From contig CBDFHH010000001.1 of the NCBI GenBank assembly GCA_965247665.1, forward strand, positions 124,001 to 188,000: a stretch of DNA of 64,000 nt. Direction: 5' to 3'. This stretch comes from CAUZWH01 sp965247665. GTDB taxonomy: Bacteria; Pseudomonadota; Alphaproteobacteria; SHVV01. Shown piece after piece: positions 43,255 to 51,502 of this stretch; the first letter of the stretch is position 1; the number at the start of each line of letters is the position of its first letter. A program made the position numbers and the translations under genes. The notes under the pieces were generated by a model. It saw only the letters and a program-made list of their open reading frames with translations. It was not told the DNA's origin and did not search any database.

Positions 43255-43555
43255 ATCTTCAAGCAGAACCGCTCGACCGCCCTGGCCTCCACCCACGGCC
43301 CCAGCTTCGGCATCGGCTGGATCTTGCGCTCGTAGCTGAACGAGGTCTCATCGCCCCGCACCACCTTGCGCACCGTGTTCTTCGAAACCCTCAAATCCCG
43401 GGCGATCTTCTTGATCGGAACGCCCCTCACCAGATGATCCAGACGGATCTTCGCGATCGTTTCCACAACCAGCATCTCCCCCTCACCTCGTCCGTCCAAT
43501 CACGAGGCGCGTTCATGGGCACAAACCATGGGGGGTCAATTTTCCACGCTTAACA
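43255..43555 (-). mobile_element. IS21-family left-end fragment with IstA N-terminus
   Basis: A leftward fragment with an IS21 terminal sequence at 43555 (outward-reading TGTTAAGCGTGG, then AATTGACCCCCC). It contains the start of istA: about 70 residues with the helix-turn-helix GVPIKKIARDLRVSKNTVRK, start near 43475. The reading frame ends in the clpP fragment. The rest of istA and istB is missing here. Confidence 0.7.
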
Positions 43556-43831
43556 ACACCGCGGAGTTGCGTGTCTGGTTGCGACACGACGTGGCGGTGC
43601 CGGAATTCCTCAACGAGTTCGCTTCGCTTGAGGATAAGGTAGGAGGTTCTATTGTGCCCGGCACTAGCCCGGGCATTCCCCTCTCTGAGTGGAATAACCG
43701 ACGTGACCAGGCAATGCTGACGGGTCCCCGTTGGCGTTCGTGTGGTACGCGGCGATGCAGCCCGTTGCGCATCGACATTGCCGCGAGGGATCTGTTCCGA
43801 CGTTGGAATAAATTTTAGAGGAGTATGGAGA
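43556..43831. other. Intergenic region upstream of the inositol operon
   Basis: A 276-bp stretch between the IS21 end and the ino1-type gene. An open frame on the plus strand has no family I recognise and probably is a fragment. The region must carry the promoter of the inositol operon, unless transcription reads out of the IS. GAGGAG before the ATG at 43832 is the ribosome site. A short palindrome (GCCCGGCACTAGCCCGGGC area, near 43660) is present. Confidence 0.35.
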
Positions 43832-44971
43832 ATGAGAAAAATCGGGCCCGACTCAATCAGAGTGGCCATCGCCGGCGTCGGCAACTGCGCGAGTTCCCTT
43901 GTCCAGGGGTTGGAATACTACCGGGGCCGTAACGAGGAGTCATTCAGCGGTCTTATGAACGCAAAGATCGGCAACTGGGGGCCGAGCGACATCGAGATCG
44001 TGGCCGCCTTCGATATCGACCGCCGCAAGGTGGGTAAGTTGGTGGAGGAGGCGATTTTCGCCCAACCCAACTGCACCAAGGTCTTCCAGAGCACCCTGCC
44101 GGTATCCGACGTGGTGGTGCGGATGGGGCCGGTTCTCGACGGAGTGGCGCCTCACATGGCCGACTATCCCGATGACGAGGCTTTCCGACCCTCCAACGAG
44201 CAACCGGTCGATGTTGTCCAGGTCCTCAAGGAGGCCGAGGCCGAAGTTCTGGTCTGCTACATGCCGGTAGGTTCGGAAGAGGCGGTTCGGCACTATGCCC
44301 GGGCCTGCCTGGAGGCCGGAGTGGCCATGGTCAACTGCGTTCCGGTTTTTATCGCCTCCGACCCCGAATGGGTTGAGAAATTCCGTCACGCTGGCCTGCC
44401 CATCGTCGGCGACGACATCAAAAGCCAGGTCGGCGCCACCATCGTGCATCGAACCCTGACCCGCCTGTTCGGGGACAGGGGCGTGCGACTTGACAGAACC
44501 TATCAGTTGAACACGGGCGGCAACACGGACTTTCTCAACATGAAGGCCCTCGATCGACTGAAGTCCAAGAAGGTTTCCAAGACGGAATCCGTGCAGTCGC
44601 AGTTGGACGAACGTCTGGAATCCCGGGACATCCATATCGGACCGTCCGATTACGTGCCGTGGCAGGACGACAACAAGGTCGCTTTCATCCGCATGGAGGG
44701 GCGCGGCTTCGGGGACGTGCCGTTGGAACTGGAACTCAGACTGTCGGTCCAGGATTCCCCCAACAGCGCGGGCGTGGTCATCGATGCCATCCGTTGCGCC
44801 AAGCTGGGGCTGGAGCGCGCAATCGGCGGCCCCTTGGAAGCCGCTTCCGCCTATTACATGAAGAGCCCGCCGAAGCAGATGCGTGATTCGTTGGCCTATG
44901 AATTGACCGACGCATTTATTCAAGGCGGAGATGTCGGCGAGGGGACATCTCGAACGGACGCCGGTGACTAG
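43832..44971 (+). CDS. Inositol-3-phosphate synthase (Ino1 type)
   Basis: A 379-residue myo-inositol-1-phosphate synthase of the short bacterial/archaeal type, converting glucose 6-phosphate to inositol phosphate with tightly bound NAD. The NAD motif GVGNCA is at 15-20. Core family stretches are GDDIKSQVGATIVHR, QLNTGGNTDFLNMKALDRLK, and DSPNSAGVVIDAIRCAK followed by GPLEAASAYYMKSPP. ATG 43832 has GAGGAG upstream. It opens a three-gene operon with an inositol phosphatase-family gene and an inositol-phosphate cytidylyltransferase. The set suggests synthesis of an inositol-phosphate solute or lipid head group, not inositol catabolism. Confidence 0.92.
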   Translation: MRKIGPDSIRVAIAGVGNCASSLVQGLEYYRGRNEESFSGLMNAKIGNWGPSDIEIVAAFDIDRRKVGKLVEEAIFAQPNCTKVFQSTLPVSDVVVRMGPVLDGVAPHMADYPDDEAFRPSNEQPVDVVQVLKEAEAEVLVCYMPVGSEEAVRHYARACLEAGVAMVNCVPVFIASDPEWVEKFRHAGLPIVGDDIKSQVGATIVHRTLTRLFGDRGVRLDRTYQLNTGGNTDFLNMKALDRLKSKKVSKTESVQSQLDERLESRDIHIGPSDYVPWQDDNKVAFIRMEGRGFGDVPLELELRLSVQDSPNSAGVVIDAIRCAKLGLERAIGGPLEAASAYYMKSPPKQMRDSLAYELTDAFIQGGDVGEGTSRTDAGD

Positions 44972-45839
44972 CCGCGACGGTCGGGCTGCCAACAATGGTC
45001 CGGGCGGTGGCAACACAGTCCGGACTGTGGACGCGCCGTGGGCGGAGCTGCTGCTCGCGCTCCACTGCCAGGTGCGGAACGCGCTCGCGAAGGCCGGCCG
45101 CGGCAGCACCGGGGCCACCAACCCCAAGGGCGACGAGGTCAAGGTCTTCGACCTCGCCGCCAACGACGCGGCAGTGGCCTGCCTGAAGGCGGCGGCGGTT
45201 CCGCTGATTGTCCAATCGGAAGAGGCCGAGCCCCTGGAAATCGGCCGCGACCGGCCCCGCTACCGGCTGATCCTCGATCCCGTGGACGGCTCCGACAACC
45301 GGGCGCGCGGGCTGCCGTTATCGGCCTTGTCTTGCGCCGTGCTGCCGGTCGACGCCCCCTTGCATCCTGATTGGGTCGAGGCGGCCCTGGTCGGGCCGCT
45401 CGAGGAGGAAACGCCCCTGATCGCGCTCAGGGGCTCCGGCGCCTGGCGCGGGAACGACCGGCTCGAATCCTCGGACGTTCGCGGCATCGCCGAGGCCATG
45501 ATCTCGGTCGAGCTCAATCACTTTTCTTCGCCACCGGGCTTCGCCCGCATGATGGCCGCCGCCAGGGGGGTGCGGTGCTACGGTTGCGCGTCCCGAGCCC
45601 TCTCCCTGGTTGCCGCTGGTGCCACCGACGCCCATGTGGACGTGCGTCGCCGTCTGACGGCGGAAAGCTATCTCGCCGCCGCGCGGCTGGTGACCGAGGC
45701 GGGGGGATGGATTGGCGGCCTCGACGGCACGCCCCTGGCGGAGGCCGAAGGCTTAGCCGACCGCATCTGCTTGATCGCGGCGGCCAGCCGGGATCTGTAC
45801 GACGAAATCGTGGAGGTCTTGGGCGATGAAGGACACTGA
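44931..45839 (+). CDS. Inositol monophosphatase family protein
   Basis: A 302-residue Mg-dependent phosphatase of the IMPase/FBPase superfamily. Motif A is around VQSEEAEP, motif B is ILDPVDGSDN (metal-binding DPxDGSxN), and the C-terminal AESYLAAARLVTEAGGWIGG replaces the usual WDxAAG. The first 35 residues overlap the ino1 gene by 41 bp; the ATG at 44931 has AAGGCGGAG just upstream, so coupled translation is likely. In the di-inositol-phosphate pathway a phosphatase of this family removes the terminal phosphate, which fits its place between the other two enzymes. It could alternatively release free inositol. Confidence 0.85.
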   Translation: MSARGHLERTPVTSRDGRAANNGPGGGNTVRTVDAPWAELLLALHCQVRNALAKAGRGSTGATNPKGDEVKVFDLAANDAAVACLKAAAVPLIVQSEEAEPLEIGRDRPRYRLILDPVDGSDNRARGLPLSALSCAVLPVDAPLHPDWVEAALVGPLEEETPLIALRGSGAWRGNDRLESSDVRGIAEAMISVELNHFSSPPGFARMMAAARGVRCYGCASRALSLVAAGATDAHVDVRRRLTAESYLAAARLVTEAGGWIGGLDGTPLAEAEGLADRICLIAAASRDLYDEIVEVLGDEGH

Positions 45840-47190
45840 GTTGGCGAACGCGGCGCCGGAGGTGGCGCTGATATTGGCCGCCGGGCTGGGATCGCGGCTT
45901 CGTCCGCAAATCAACACGCCGAAGCCCCTGATCAGGGTGCTCGGACTGAGCCTCGCCGAAAGGGTCATCTGCACGTTGCTGGCTGCCGATGTTTGGCGGT
46001 TCCTCGTCACCCTAGGCCATGAGGCCGAAAGGGTCAGGGCGCATTTTTCCGATATCGCCCGGCGTCGCGGTGTCACGGTCGACTTCGTCGAAGTCGAGGG
46101 CTGGGAGCGGGGTAACGGCGCCGGCGCCCTTGCGGCTAAGGGTCGCATCGGCGACGCGCCTTTCTTCGTGGTCATGACCGACCATCTTTTCGACCCCGGG
46201 ATTGCGGGGGCACTGACCGACGACCCGCCCGCACCAGGAGAAATACGCCTCGCCGTGGACTGTGACAAGGACGCCATCTTCGATCTCGACGATGTCACCC
46301 GAGTCAAGATCGACGACGGACGCATTCAGGCGATCGAGAAAAACCTTGGCGATTGGGACGCGGGCGACGTCGGGGTCATGCTCTGCACGTCGGGCCTGTA
46401 TGAGGGTCTCGAGCGCGCGGCGGCAAGAAACGAGCATGGGCTTTCCGACGGGCTCAGGGAACTGGCGGGCGAAGGCCGGGCGAGAACCGTCGATGTGACT
46501 GGAATGTCATGGCTCGACGTGGACACGCCCGACGCATTGCGTGAAGCCGAACGACGTCTGATGCGCGACCAGGGTCGCAAGACCCGGGACGGGCCGGTGT
46601 CGCGCCATCTCAACCGGTCGGTTTCCCGGTGGTTGAGCCGCTATCTGGTGCGCACAACGGTGACGCCCAACCAAATCTCTCTGATCTCGTGGATGCTGTC
46701 GTGCGTTGCCGCAGGATTGATGGCTGTGAGCGGTTATCCTGCTCTGGCCGCCGGTGGCGCCTTGGCTCAACTGGCCTCGATCATCGACGGCTGCGATGGC
46801 GAGATCGCCCGGTTGAAACGATCCCAGAGCGAGTTTGGCGGCTGGTTCGACGCGGTCCTCGACCGGTATGCCGATGCCTTTCTCTTGTTCGGCCTGATGT
46901 GGCACGAATATGCCGCGACCGGCACGAATCTATCCGTCGTGCTGGGGTTCGCGGCGATTATGGGGTCGTTCCTGAACAGCTACACGGCCGACAAATACGA
47001 CGGCCTGATGGCCAGGAAATTCCCTGGCGTTGTCTATCTCAGGCTGGGCCGGGACGTCCGGGTTTTCGTCATCTTCCTCGGCGCCCTTTTGAATCAGCCC
47101 TTGCTCACCCTGGGCGTTATTGCATTAGTGATGAATGCGGAAGTGGTCCGGCGGATCGTTGTTTGTTCCCGCGCGGACGAAAAACGATGA
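45826..47190 (+). CDS. Bifunctional CTP:inositol-1-phosphate cytidylyltransferase / CDP-inositol:inositol-phosphate transferase
   Basis: A 454-residue fusion. The N-terminal nucleotidyltransferase (1-230) has LAAGLGSRLRP (17-27) and PKPL. The C-terminal membrane CDP-alcohol phosphotransferase has the full D-x2-D-G-x2-A-R-x8-G-x3-D-x3-D motif spanning D321 to D346 (DGCDGEIAR, then GGWFDAVLD). The domain order and size match the IPCT/DIPPS enzyme of Archaeoglobus and relatives. That enzyme makes CDP-inositol and couples it to inositol phosphate, giving phosphorylated di-myo-inositol phosphate. It overlaps the phosphatase gene by 14 bp. An inositol phospholipid or glycero-phospho-inositol product is an alternative. 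Directly followed by an IS6 element. Confidence 0.88.
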   Translation: MKDTELANAAPEVALILAAGLGSRLRPQINTPKPLIRVLGLSLAERVICTLLAADVWRFLVTLGHEAERVRAHFSDIARRRGVTVDFVEVEGWERGNGAGALAAKGRIGDAPFFVVMTDHLFDPGIAGALTDDPPAPGEIRLAVDCDKDAIFDLDDVTRVKIDDGRIQAIEKNLGDWDAGDVGVMLCTSGLYEGLERAAARNEHGLSDGLRELAGEGRARTVDVTGMSWLDVDTPDALREAERRLMRDQGRKTRDGPVSRHLNRSVSRWLSRYLVRTTVTPNQISLISWMLSCVAAGLMAVSGYPALAAGGALAQLASIIDGCDGEIARLKRSQSEFGGWFDAVLDRYADAFLLFGLMWHEYAATGTNLSVVLGFAAIMGSFLNSYTADKYDGLMARKFPGVVYLRLGRDVRVFVIFLGALLNQPLLTLGVIALVMNAEVVRRIVVCSRADEKR

Positions 47191-47212
47191 AGCACCCCCC
47201 TGAATTCCGCAA

Positions 47213-48017
47213 GGCGCTGTCAGAGTAAACCGGCTTGAGCCGGGAAGGTGAATTCCGTAGCCTCGACGGATGAAAAATCCCTTCCGTTATTTCAACAGTT
47301 CACCCGAGATCATTCGCCTCGCAGGGATGATGTATATTCGCTATCCGCTGTCGCTGCGGCAGGTCGAGGACCTGCTGTCCGAGCGTGGCATCGACATCTG
47401 CCACGAGACGGTACGGTTGTGGTGGAACCGGTTCGGGCCGCTGTTTGCAGCCGAGATCCGGAAGCGCCGGGTTCATCGTCATTGGTATTCGAACTGGCTC
47501 TGGCACCTTGATGAGGTGTTCGTGCGGATCAACGGGAAGACCTACTATTTGTGGCGCGCCGTTGACCACGAAGGCGAAGTGCTCGAGGTTTTTGCAACCA
47601 AACGGCGGAATTGCAGGGCTGCACTCGGGTTTCTGAAACGCGCGATGAAGCGTTATGGCCGGCCGGCTTCGGTCGTCACGGACGGGCTTCCGTCATACCG
47701 GGCGGCGATGAATGTGATCGGCAATGCGGCCGCCCAGACCTGCGGTCGTTGGCTCAACAACCGGGCAGAAAACTCACATCAACCCTTTCGGCGACGAGAA
47801 CGCGCAATGGCAAGGTTCAAGAGTGAAAGGGGGCTGCAGAAATTTACCTCAATCCACGCTTCAGTTCACAACCACTTCAATCACCAACGCCATTTCAACC
47901 GCTGCGATATGTTCAAACAAGCCCGGGCCGCCGCCTTGGCCGAGTGGCGTCAACTCGCAGCCTGAGGGCCTTCGATTGTAGGTCTTACAGGTCCGATCCA
48001 GTTAGGCTGACAATGCC
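47213..48017 (+). mobile_element. IS6-family insertion sequence, copy 1 (805 bp)
   Basis: Ends are GGCGCTGTCAGAG (47213) and GGCTGACAATGCC (to 48017), imperfect inverted repeats. The transposase gene fills it. A nearly identical copy lies inverted at 49615-50419. The element abuts the inositol operon on the left and cuts an istB gene on the right. Confidence 0.85.
47270..47965 (+). CDS. IS6-family transposase (copy 1)
   Basis: A 231-residue IS6/IS26-family DDE transposase. N-terminal helix-turn-helix around SLRQVEDLLSERGIDICHET; catalytic Asp in WHLDEVFVRINGK, second Asp in VVTDGLPSYR, Glu in NNRAENSHQPFR. Full length, so probably active. It differs from copy 2 at only a few residues near the start (KNPFRYFNSS versus HNPFRYFNGS), pointing to recent duplication. 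Confidence 0.92.
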   Translation: MKNPFRYFNSSPEIIRLAGMMYIRYPLSLRQVEDLLSERGIDICHETVRLWWNRFGPLFAAEIRKRRVHRHWYSNWLWHLDEVFVRINGKTYYLWRAVDHEGEVLEVFATKRRNCRAALGFLKRAMKRYGRPASVVTDGLPSYRAAMNVIGNAAAQTCGRWLNNRAENSHQPFRRRERAMARFKSERGLQKFTSIHASVHNHFNHQRHFNRCDMFKQARAAALAEWRQLAA

Positions 48018-48462
48018 CCGTGCCGGGCGCCAGGGCCGCACCGCAGACCAGCTCGTCCGCCGCGACTTCGTCATCCTCGACGAACTCGGCTACCTGCCCT
48101 TCGCCCAGGCCGGCGGGCAGCTGCTCTTCTACCTGATGAGCCGGCTCTACGAGAGAACCTCGACCGTCATCACCACCAACCTCGCCTTCGGCGAATGGCC
48201 TTCCGTCTTCGGCGACCCCAAGATGACCACCGCGCTGCTCGACCGTCTCACTCATCATTGCGAGATCATCGAGACCGGCAACGAGAGCTGGCGCTTCAAG
48301 AACCGCTCCTGAGCCTGCGCCGGCCGTGCCTGCGGCCCGGTTGCCCCGGTGGGCCAACAGGTACCCCCCCCCCTATTGGCTACCGAGACAACCTCCGCCG
48401 TGCCACTCAGGGGGGTCAATTTTGCACGCCGATCGGGGGTCAATATTGAAAGCCGTTTGACA
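48018..48462 (+). mobile_element. IS21-family right-end fragment with IstB C-terminus
   Basis: Starts immediately at the IS6 end. The istB remnant (to 48312) encodes the C-terminal part of the AAA+ helper ATPase: RRDFVILDELGYLPFAQAGG (Walker B DELGY), TSTVITTNLAFGEWPSVFGD, and HHCEIIETGNESWRFKNRS. The terminal repeats GGGGGTCAATTTTGCACGCC and a second CAATATTGAAAGCCG copy lead to the outer end at about 48462. The N-terminal half was removed by the IS6 insertion or an associated deletion. Confidence 0.75.
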
Positions 48463-48655
48463 CTCGGAGTACTGACGCCTTACACGGGCTTCTCGATGGC
48501 GGGCGACGGCGACGGGCACACATACTACATAGGCGCCCGATGGAACGCCGAGCCCGCGTTCGGGCTGGCGCTCGAGGGCAGCAACGGCGACGCAAGCGCC
48601 GCCGCCGCCGGCAACCCTCCGCGCCTCATATCGCTGGTAGAGAACGCCCTGCCTT
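48463..48655 (+). pseudogene. Fragment of an outer-membrane autotransporter beta-barrel
   Basis: About 60 codons beginning LGVLTPYTGFSMAGDGDGH, then YYIGARWNAEPAFGLALEGS and ending PPRLISL. The alternating pattern and the TPYTGFS...YYIGARW...LALEGS order are those of the last strands of large autotransporter/adhesin barrels. The rest of the gene is gone, cut by the IS21 end. No start of its own. Confidence 0.4.
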
Positions 48656-48715
48656 GCTTGACCGGCTCTACCCTCGGTCAGATTTGCAGCAGAATTGCAT
48701 ACGGTGAATCGGCAC

Positions 48716-49591
48716 ATGGCGGAACGCGCCGAAGATGGCAACGGTGCGAGCCCACGGCTGCCCACGGTGGCGTATCAGGGTGTCCCCGGTTCTTACAGCT
48801 TCGACGCATGCGGAGAGGCCGAGCCGGATCACTACGCCGTACCCTGCACGAGCTTCGAGGAAGTGTTCGAGCAGGTGCGCGAGGGCAGAGCCGAGCGCGC
48901 CTTGGTCCCCATCGCCAATTCCAGCGTTGGCCGGGTTCCCGACGTTCACCGACTGTTGCCCGATACAGGACTGCACATCATTCGTGAGCATTTCATGCCC
49001 ATTCGGCATCAGCTACTGGGCTGTCCGGGCGCTCGCCTTTCGGATGTCCGGGTTGCCGAGAGTCATCCCGTGGCGCTTGGGCAGTGTCGCCGCTTCCTGA
49101 AGGCAAACAGGATTGCCGCGTCTCCGGTGCTGGACACTGCTGGCGCTGCGGCCGACATCGCCCGTCAGGGCGATCGGACCAAGGCCGCTATCGCGTCCGA
49201 GAGCGCCGGGGTGATTTATGCCTTGAAGCCGCTGGCCCTTGACATCCAGGACGACGATTCCAACACGACGCGTTTTTTGATCATGGCGCGAGAGCCCGCA
49301 AATTCCTTGGCACCCTCGCAGCCCTCCATGACGAGTGTATATTTCACGGTGCGCAATATACCAGCTGCGCTTTACAAGGCGTTGAGCGCCTTCGCGAACG
49401 CGGATGTAAACATGGTGAAGATTGAAAGCTATCATGGCTCCCGGACATTCGCGACCGCCGACTTCTACGTTGAGATCGAAGGCCATTCGGGAGAAGAGCG
49501 GGTTCAGATCGCGATGATGGAGTTGAAGCGCTACTGCACTCGCGTTGTGCTTCTCGGTTCGTACCCGATGCACTCGTTCCGTCGTCAATAA
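48716..49591 (+). CDS. Prephenate dehydratase-like protein with ACT domain
   Basis: A 291-residue PheA-type protein (prephenate to phenylpyruvate, phenylalanine synthesis). The two-lobed catalytic part (1-185) begins VAYQGVPGSYSFDAC and contains the Thr-Arg-Phe motif in DDDSNTTRFLIM. A regulatory ACT domain follows (VKIESYHGSRTFATADFY). The usual acidic PIENS box reads ALVPIANSSVGRV, so a normally conserved Glu is Ala; activity may be altered. It starts at ATG 48716 or TTG 48695. The gene lies alone between inverted IS6 copies, which suggests passenger DNA. It may be a diverged or specialised copy. Confidence 0.8.
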   Translation: MAERAEDGNGASPRLPTVAYQGVPGSYSFDACGEAEPDHYAVPCTSFEEVFEQVREGRAERALVPIANSSVGRVPDVHRLLPDTGLHIIREHFMPIRHQLLGCPGARLSDVRVAESHPVALGQCRRFLKANRIAASPVLDTAGAAADIARQGDRTKAAIASESAGVIYALKPLALDIQDDDSNTTRFLIMAREPANSLAPSQPSMTSVYFTVRNIPAALYKALSAFANADVNMVKIESYHGSRTFATADFYVEIEGHSGEERVQIAMMELKRYCTRVVLLGSYPMHSFRRQ

Positions 49592-49614
49592 CGCTAACGT
49601 GATTGTCTGACGCA

Positions 49615-50419
49615 GGCATTGTCAGCCTAACTGGATCGGACCTGTAAGACCTACAATCGAAGGCTCTCAGGCTGCGAGTTGACGCCACTCGGCCAAGGCG
49701 GCGGCCCGGGCTTGTTTGAACATATCGCAGCGGTTGAAATGGCGTTGGTGATTGAAGTGGTTGTGAACTGAAGCGTGGATTGAGGTAAATTTCTGCAGCC
49801 CCCTTTCACTCTTGAACCTTGCCATTGCGCGTTCTCGTCGCCGAAAGGGTTGATGTGAGTTTTCTGCCCGGTTGTTGAGCCAACGACCGCAGGTCTGGGC
49901 GGCCGCATTGCCGATCACATTCATCGCCGCCCGGTATGACGGAAGCCCGTCCGTGACGACCGAAGCCGGCCGGCCATAACGCTTCATCGCGCGTTTCAGA
50001 AACCCGAGTGCAGCCCTGCAATTCCGCCGTTTGGTTGCAAAAACCTCGAGCACTTCGCCTTCGTGGTCAACGGCGCGCCACAAATAGTAGGTCTTCCCGT
50101 TGATCCGCACGAACACCTCATCAAGGTGCCAGAGCCAGTTCGAATACCAATGACGATGAACCCGGCGCTTCCGGATCTCCGCTGCAAACAGCGGCCCGAA
50201 CCGGTTCCACCACAACCGTACCGTCTCGTGGCAGATGTCGATGCCACGCTCGGACAGCAGGTCCTCGACCTGCCGCAGCGACAGCGGATAGCGAATATAC
50301 ATCATCCCTGCGAGGCGAATGATCTCGGGTGAACCGTTGAAATAACGGAAGGGATTGTGCATCGCCGGAGGCTACGAGAGCGTACTTCCTGGCTCAGGCC
50401 CATTTACTCTGACAATGCT
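49615..50419 (-). mobile_element. IS6-family insertion sequence, copy 2 (805 bp, inverted)
   Basis: Same length and nearly the same sequence as 47213-48017, in opposite orientation, with ends GGCATTGTCAGCC (49615) and CTCTGACAATGC (to about 50419). Together the copies bound a 1.6 kb segment carrying the istB fragment, barrel fragment and prephenate dehydratase-like gene. I find no matching 8-bp target duplications at the outer flanks, so the two copies probably did not arrive as one composite unit. Confidence 0.85.
49667..50362 (-). CDS. IS6-family transposase (copy 2)
   Basis: A full-length 231-residue IS6 transposase with the same DDE residues as copy 1 (WHLDEVFVRINGK, VVTDGLPSYR, NNRAENSHQ). 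It begins HNPFRYFNGSPEII. Likely functional. Confidence 0.92.
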   Translation of the reverse strand: MHNPFRYFNGSPEIIRLAGMMYIRYPLSLRQVEDLLSERGIDICHETVRLWWNRFGPLFAAEIRKRRVHRHWYSNWLWHLDEVFVRINGKTYYLWRAVDHEGEVLEVFATKRRNCRAALGFLKRAMKRYGRPASVVTDGLPSYRAAMNVIGNAAAQTCGRWLNNRAENSHQPFRRRERAMARFKSERGLQKFTSIHASVHNHFNHQRHFNRCDMFKQARAAALAEWRQLAA

Positions 50420-50461
50420 CGTTCGCTAGGCTAAGGACGAAGCGGAGGGATAGCGGATGCC

Positions 50462-50842
50462 ATGGGCTGGCTGTGGTTCCTGCCTCTCGTCTTTTGCATG
50501 TGCACGCGCGACGACGTTCTGGCGAGCGAGCCGGAGAAGACGAGCGAACACTGGGAATGCTGGCGCCGATACGATGGGGACCGGAAGATTGTGGTTCGGC
50601 TGACACGCCAAAGGATCGGCGGCAAGGATATCGGAAAGGGAACTATCGTCGTCGCCGAGGAACAGACACAGACGAGGTTTGGGATGACCGGCGTATTCCG
50701 CGACTGGAATTGGGGGGTGCACGATACCCTGCACCACTACACTTGGAAGTTCCTGATAAGGCCGGACGGCCTAGCGGCAATTTACGATTTTTTCGGCCTT
50801 CGATGCTTCGGATTTAGAGAACGACAAGGCGGTGGAGCCTAG
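50462..50842 (+). CDS. Hypothetical secreted or membrane-tethered protein
   Basis: A 126-residue protein with an N-terminal hydrophobic segment (MGWLWFLPLVFCMC) that could be a signal peptide or lipobox-like anchor. The rest is soluble and aromatic-rich (EHWECWRRYDGDRKIVVRL; WNWGVHDTLHHYTWKFLIRP). GGAGGG lies 13 bases upstream of ATG 50462. I do not recognise a family. It sits 55 bp upstream of a lipoprotein gene, with which it may be transcribed. Confidence 0.5.
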   Translation: MGWLWFLPLVFCMCTRDDVLASEPEKTSEHWECWRRYDGDRKIVVRLTRQRIGGKDIGKGTIVVAEEQTQTRFGMTGVFRDWNWGVHDTLHHYTWKFLIRPDGLAAIYDFFGLRCFGFRERQGGGA

Positions 50843-50896
50843 CAAATATTTCCGTTGCCGGCTCCGCTAAGGGGCGCGGGAAGATCAGGAGGGATC

Positions 50897-51208
50897 ATGA
50901 AACCGATACTGGCGACCGCCTGTGCGGCGATGGGGCTGCTGACCGGTTGCGCTGCCATTCCCACTGAAGGCGAAAGCAACGGCATCATGTCCCGCAGGGA
51001 AGCGGCGTGTCACATTATGGAGTTGGAATCGGGCAACCGATCCACTTCCGCCCGGCTTTGGATTCTGAAGACGGCCCAAGAGGCGAGCATCGCGGGCCTT
51101 CGCAAGAAATGGGAAATCTTGCCGGGTGAAGCCGCGATTATCTGCCGCGACTTCCTGATGGAGCGGCGCCAGTCGGACGCTACAGATAGCCAACCGCGAA
51201 AGCGGTAA
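50897..51208 (+). CDS. Small hypothetical lipoprotein
   Basis: A 103-residue protein with a clear lipoprotein signal (MKPILATACAAMGLLTGC; lipobox LTGC). ATG 50897 is preceded by AGGAGG. The mature part is short, charged and helical, with two further Cys residues (AACHIMELE and AIICRDFL). No known function. Located between an IS6 copy and a MITE in the island. Confidence 0.55.
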   Translation: MKPILATACAAMGLLTGCAAIPTEGESNGIMSRREAACHIMELESGNRSTSARLWILKTAQEASIAGLRKKWEILPGEAAIICRDFLMERRQSDATDSQPRKR

Positions 51209-51217
51209 CGGTCGAGA

Positions 51218-51351
51218 GGGCCTTGTCAAGTTAACCAGATTCACTCCGAAATCTCGGTAAATTGTCGATGGCTGCTCTACGCAATTTCAATGGCTTAGCC
51301 TCATGGAGAAATGCTGAAAACAGCCTGCAATCGGTTAACTTGACAATGCCC
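51218..51351. repeat. 134-bp MITE with IS6-like terminal inverted repeats
   Basis: Perfect-length inverted repeats GGGCCTTGTCAAGTTAACC (51218-51236) and GGTTAACTTGACAATGCCC (51333-51351), matching except one base, enclose about 96 bp of non-coding sequence that is less GC-rich. The outer bases (GGC-TTGTCA) resemble the ends of the two IS6 copies in this island. A non-autonomous miniature element moved by an IS6-type transposase is the likely explanation. Confidence 0.6.
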
Positions 51352-51502
51352 TTGCGCGCGCTCCTGGACCTGCTTGGGCGGGGTGAGGATGCGCTCGCGC
51401 CGGGCCTCGTCGGTCCGCCCGATCCGGCTGCCGCGCTCGGGCACGCCGGGCCCCGAACTGCGGATCACCCGAAGCTCCACGTTATGACCGCCCAGGGCGG
51501 GC

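Noticed and set aside
43255..48462. Composite transposon bounded by two IS21 copies carrying the inositol operon
   Set aside because: The two IS21 fragments are in opposite orientation with non-matching outer ends and both are truncated; they are more likely independent remnants.
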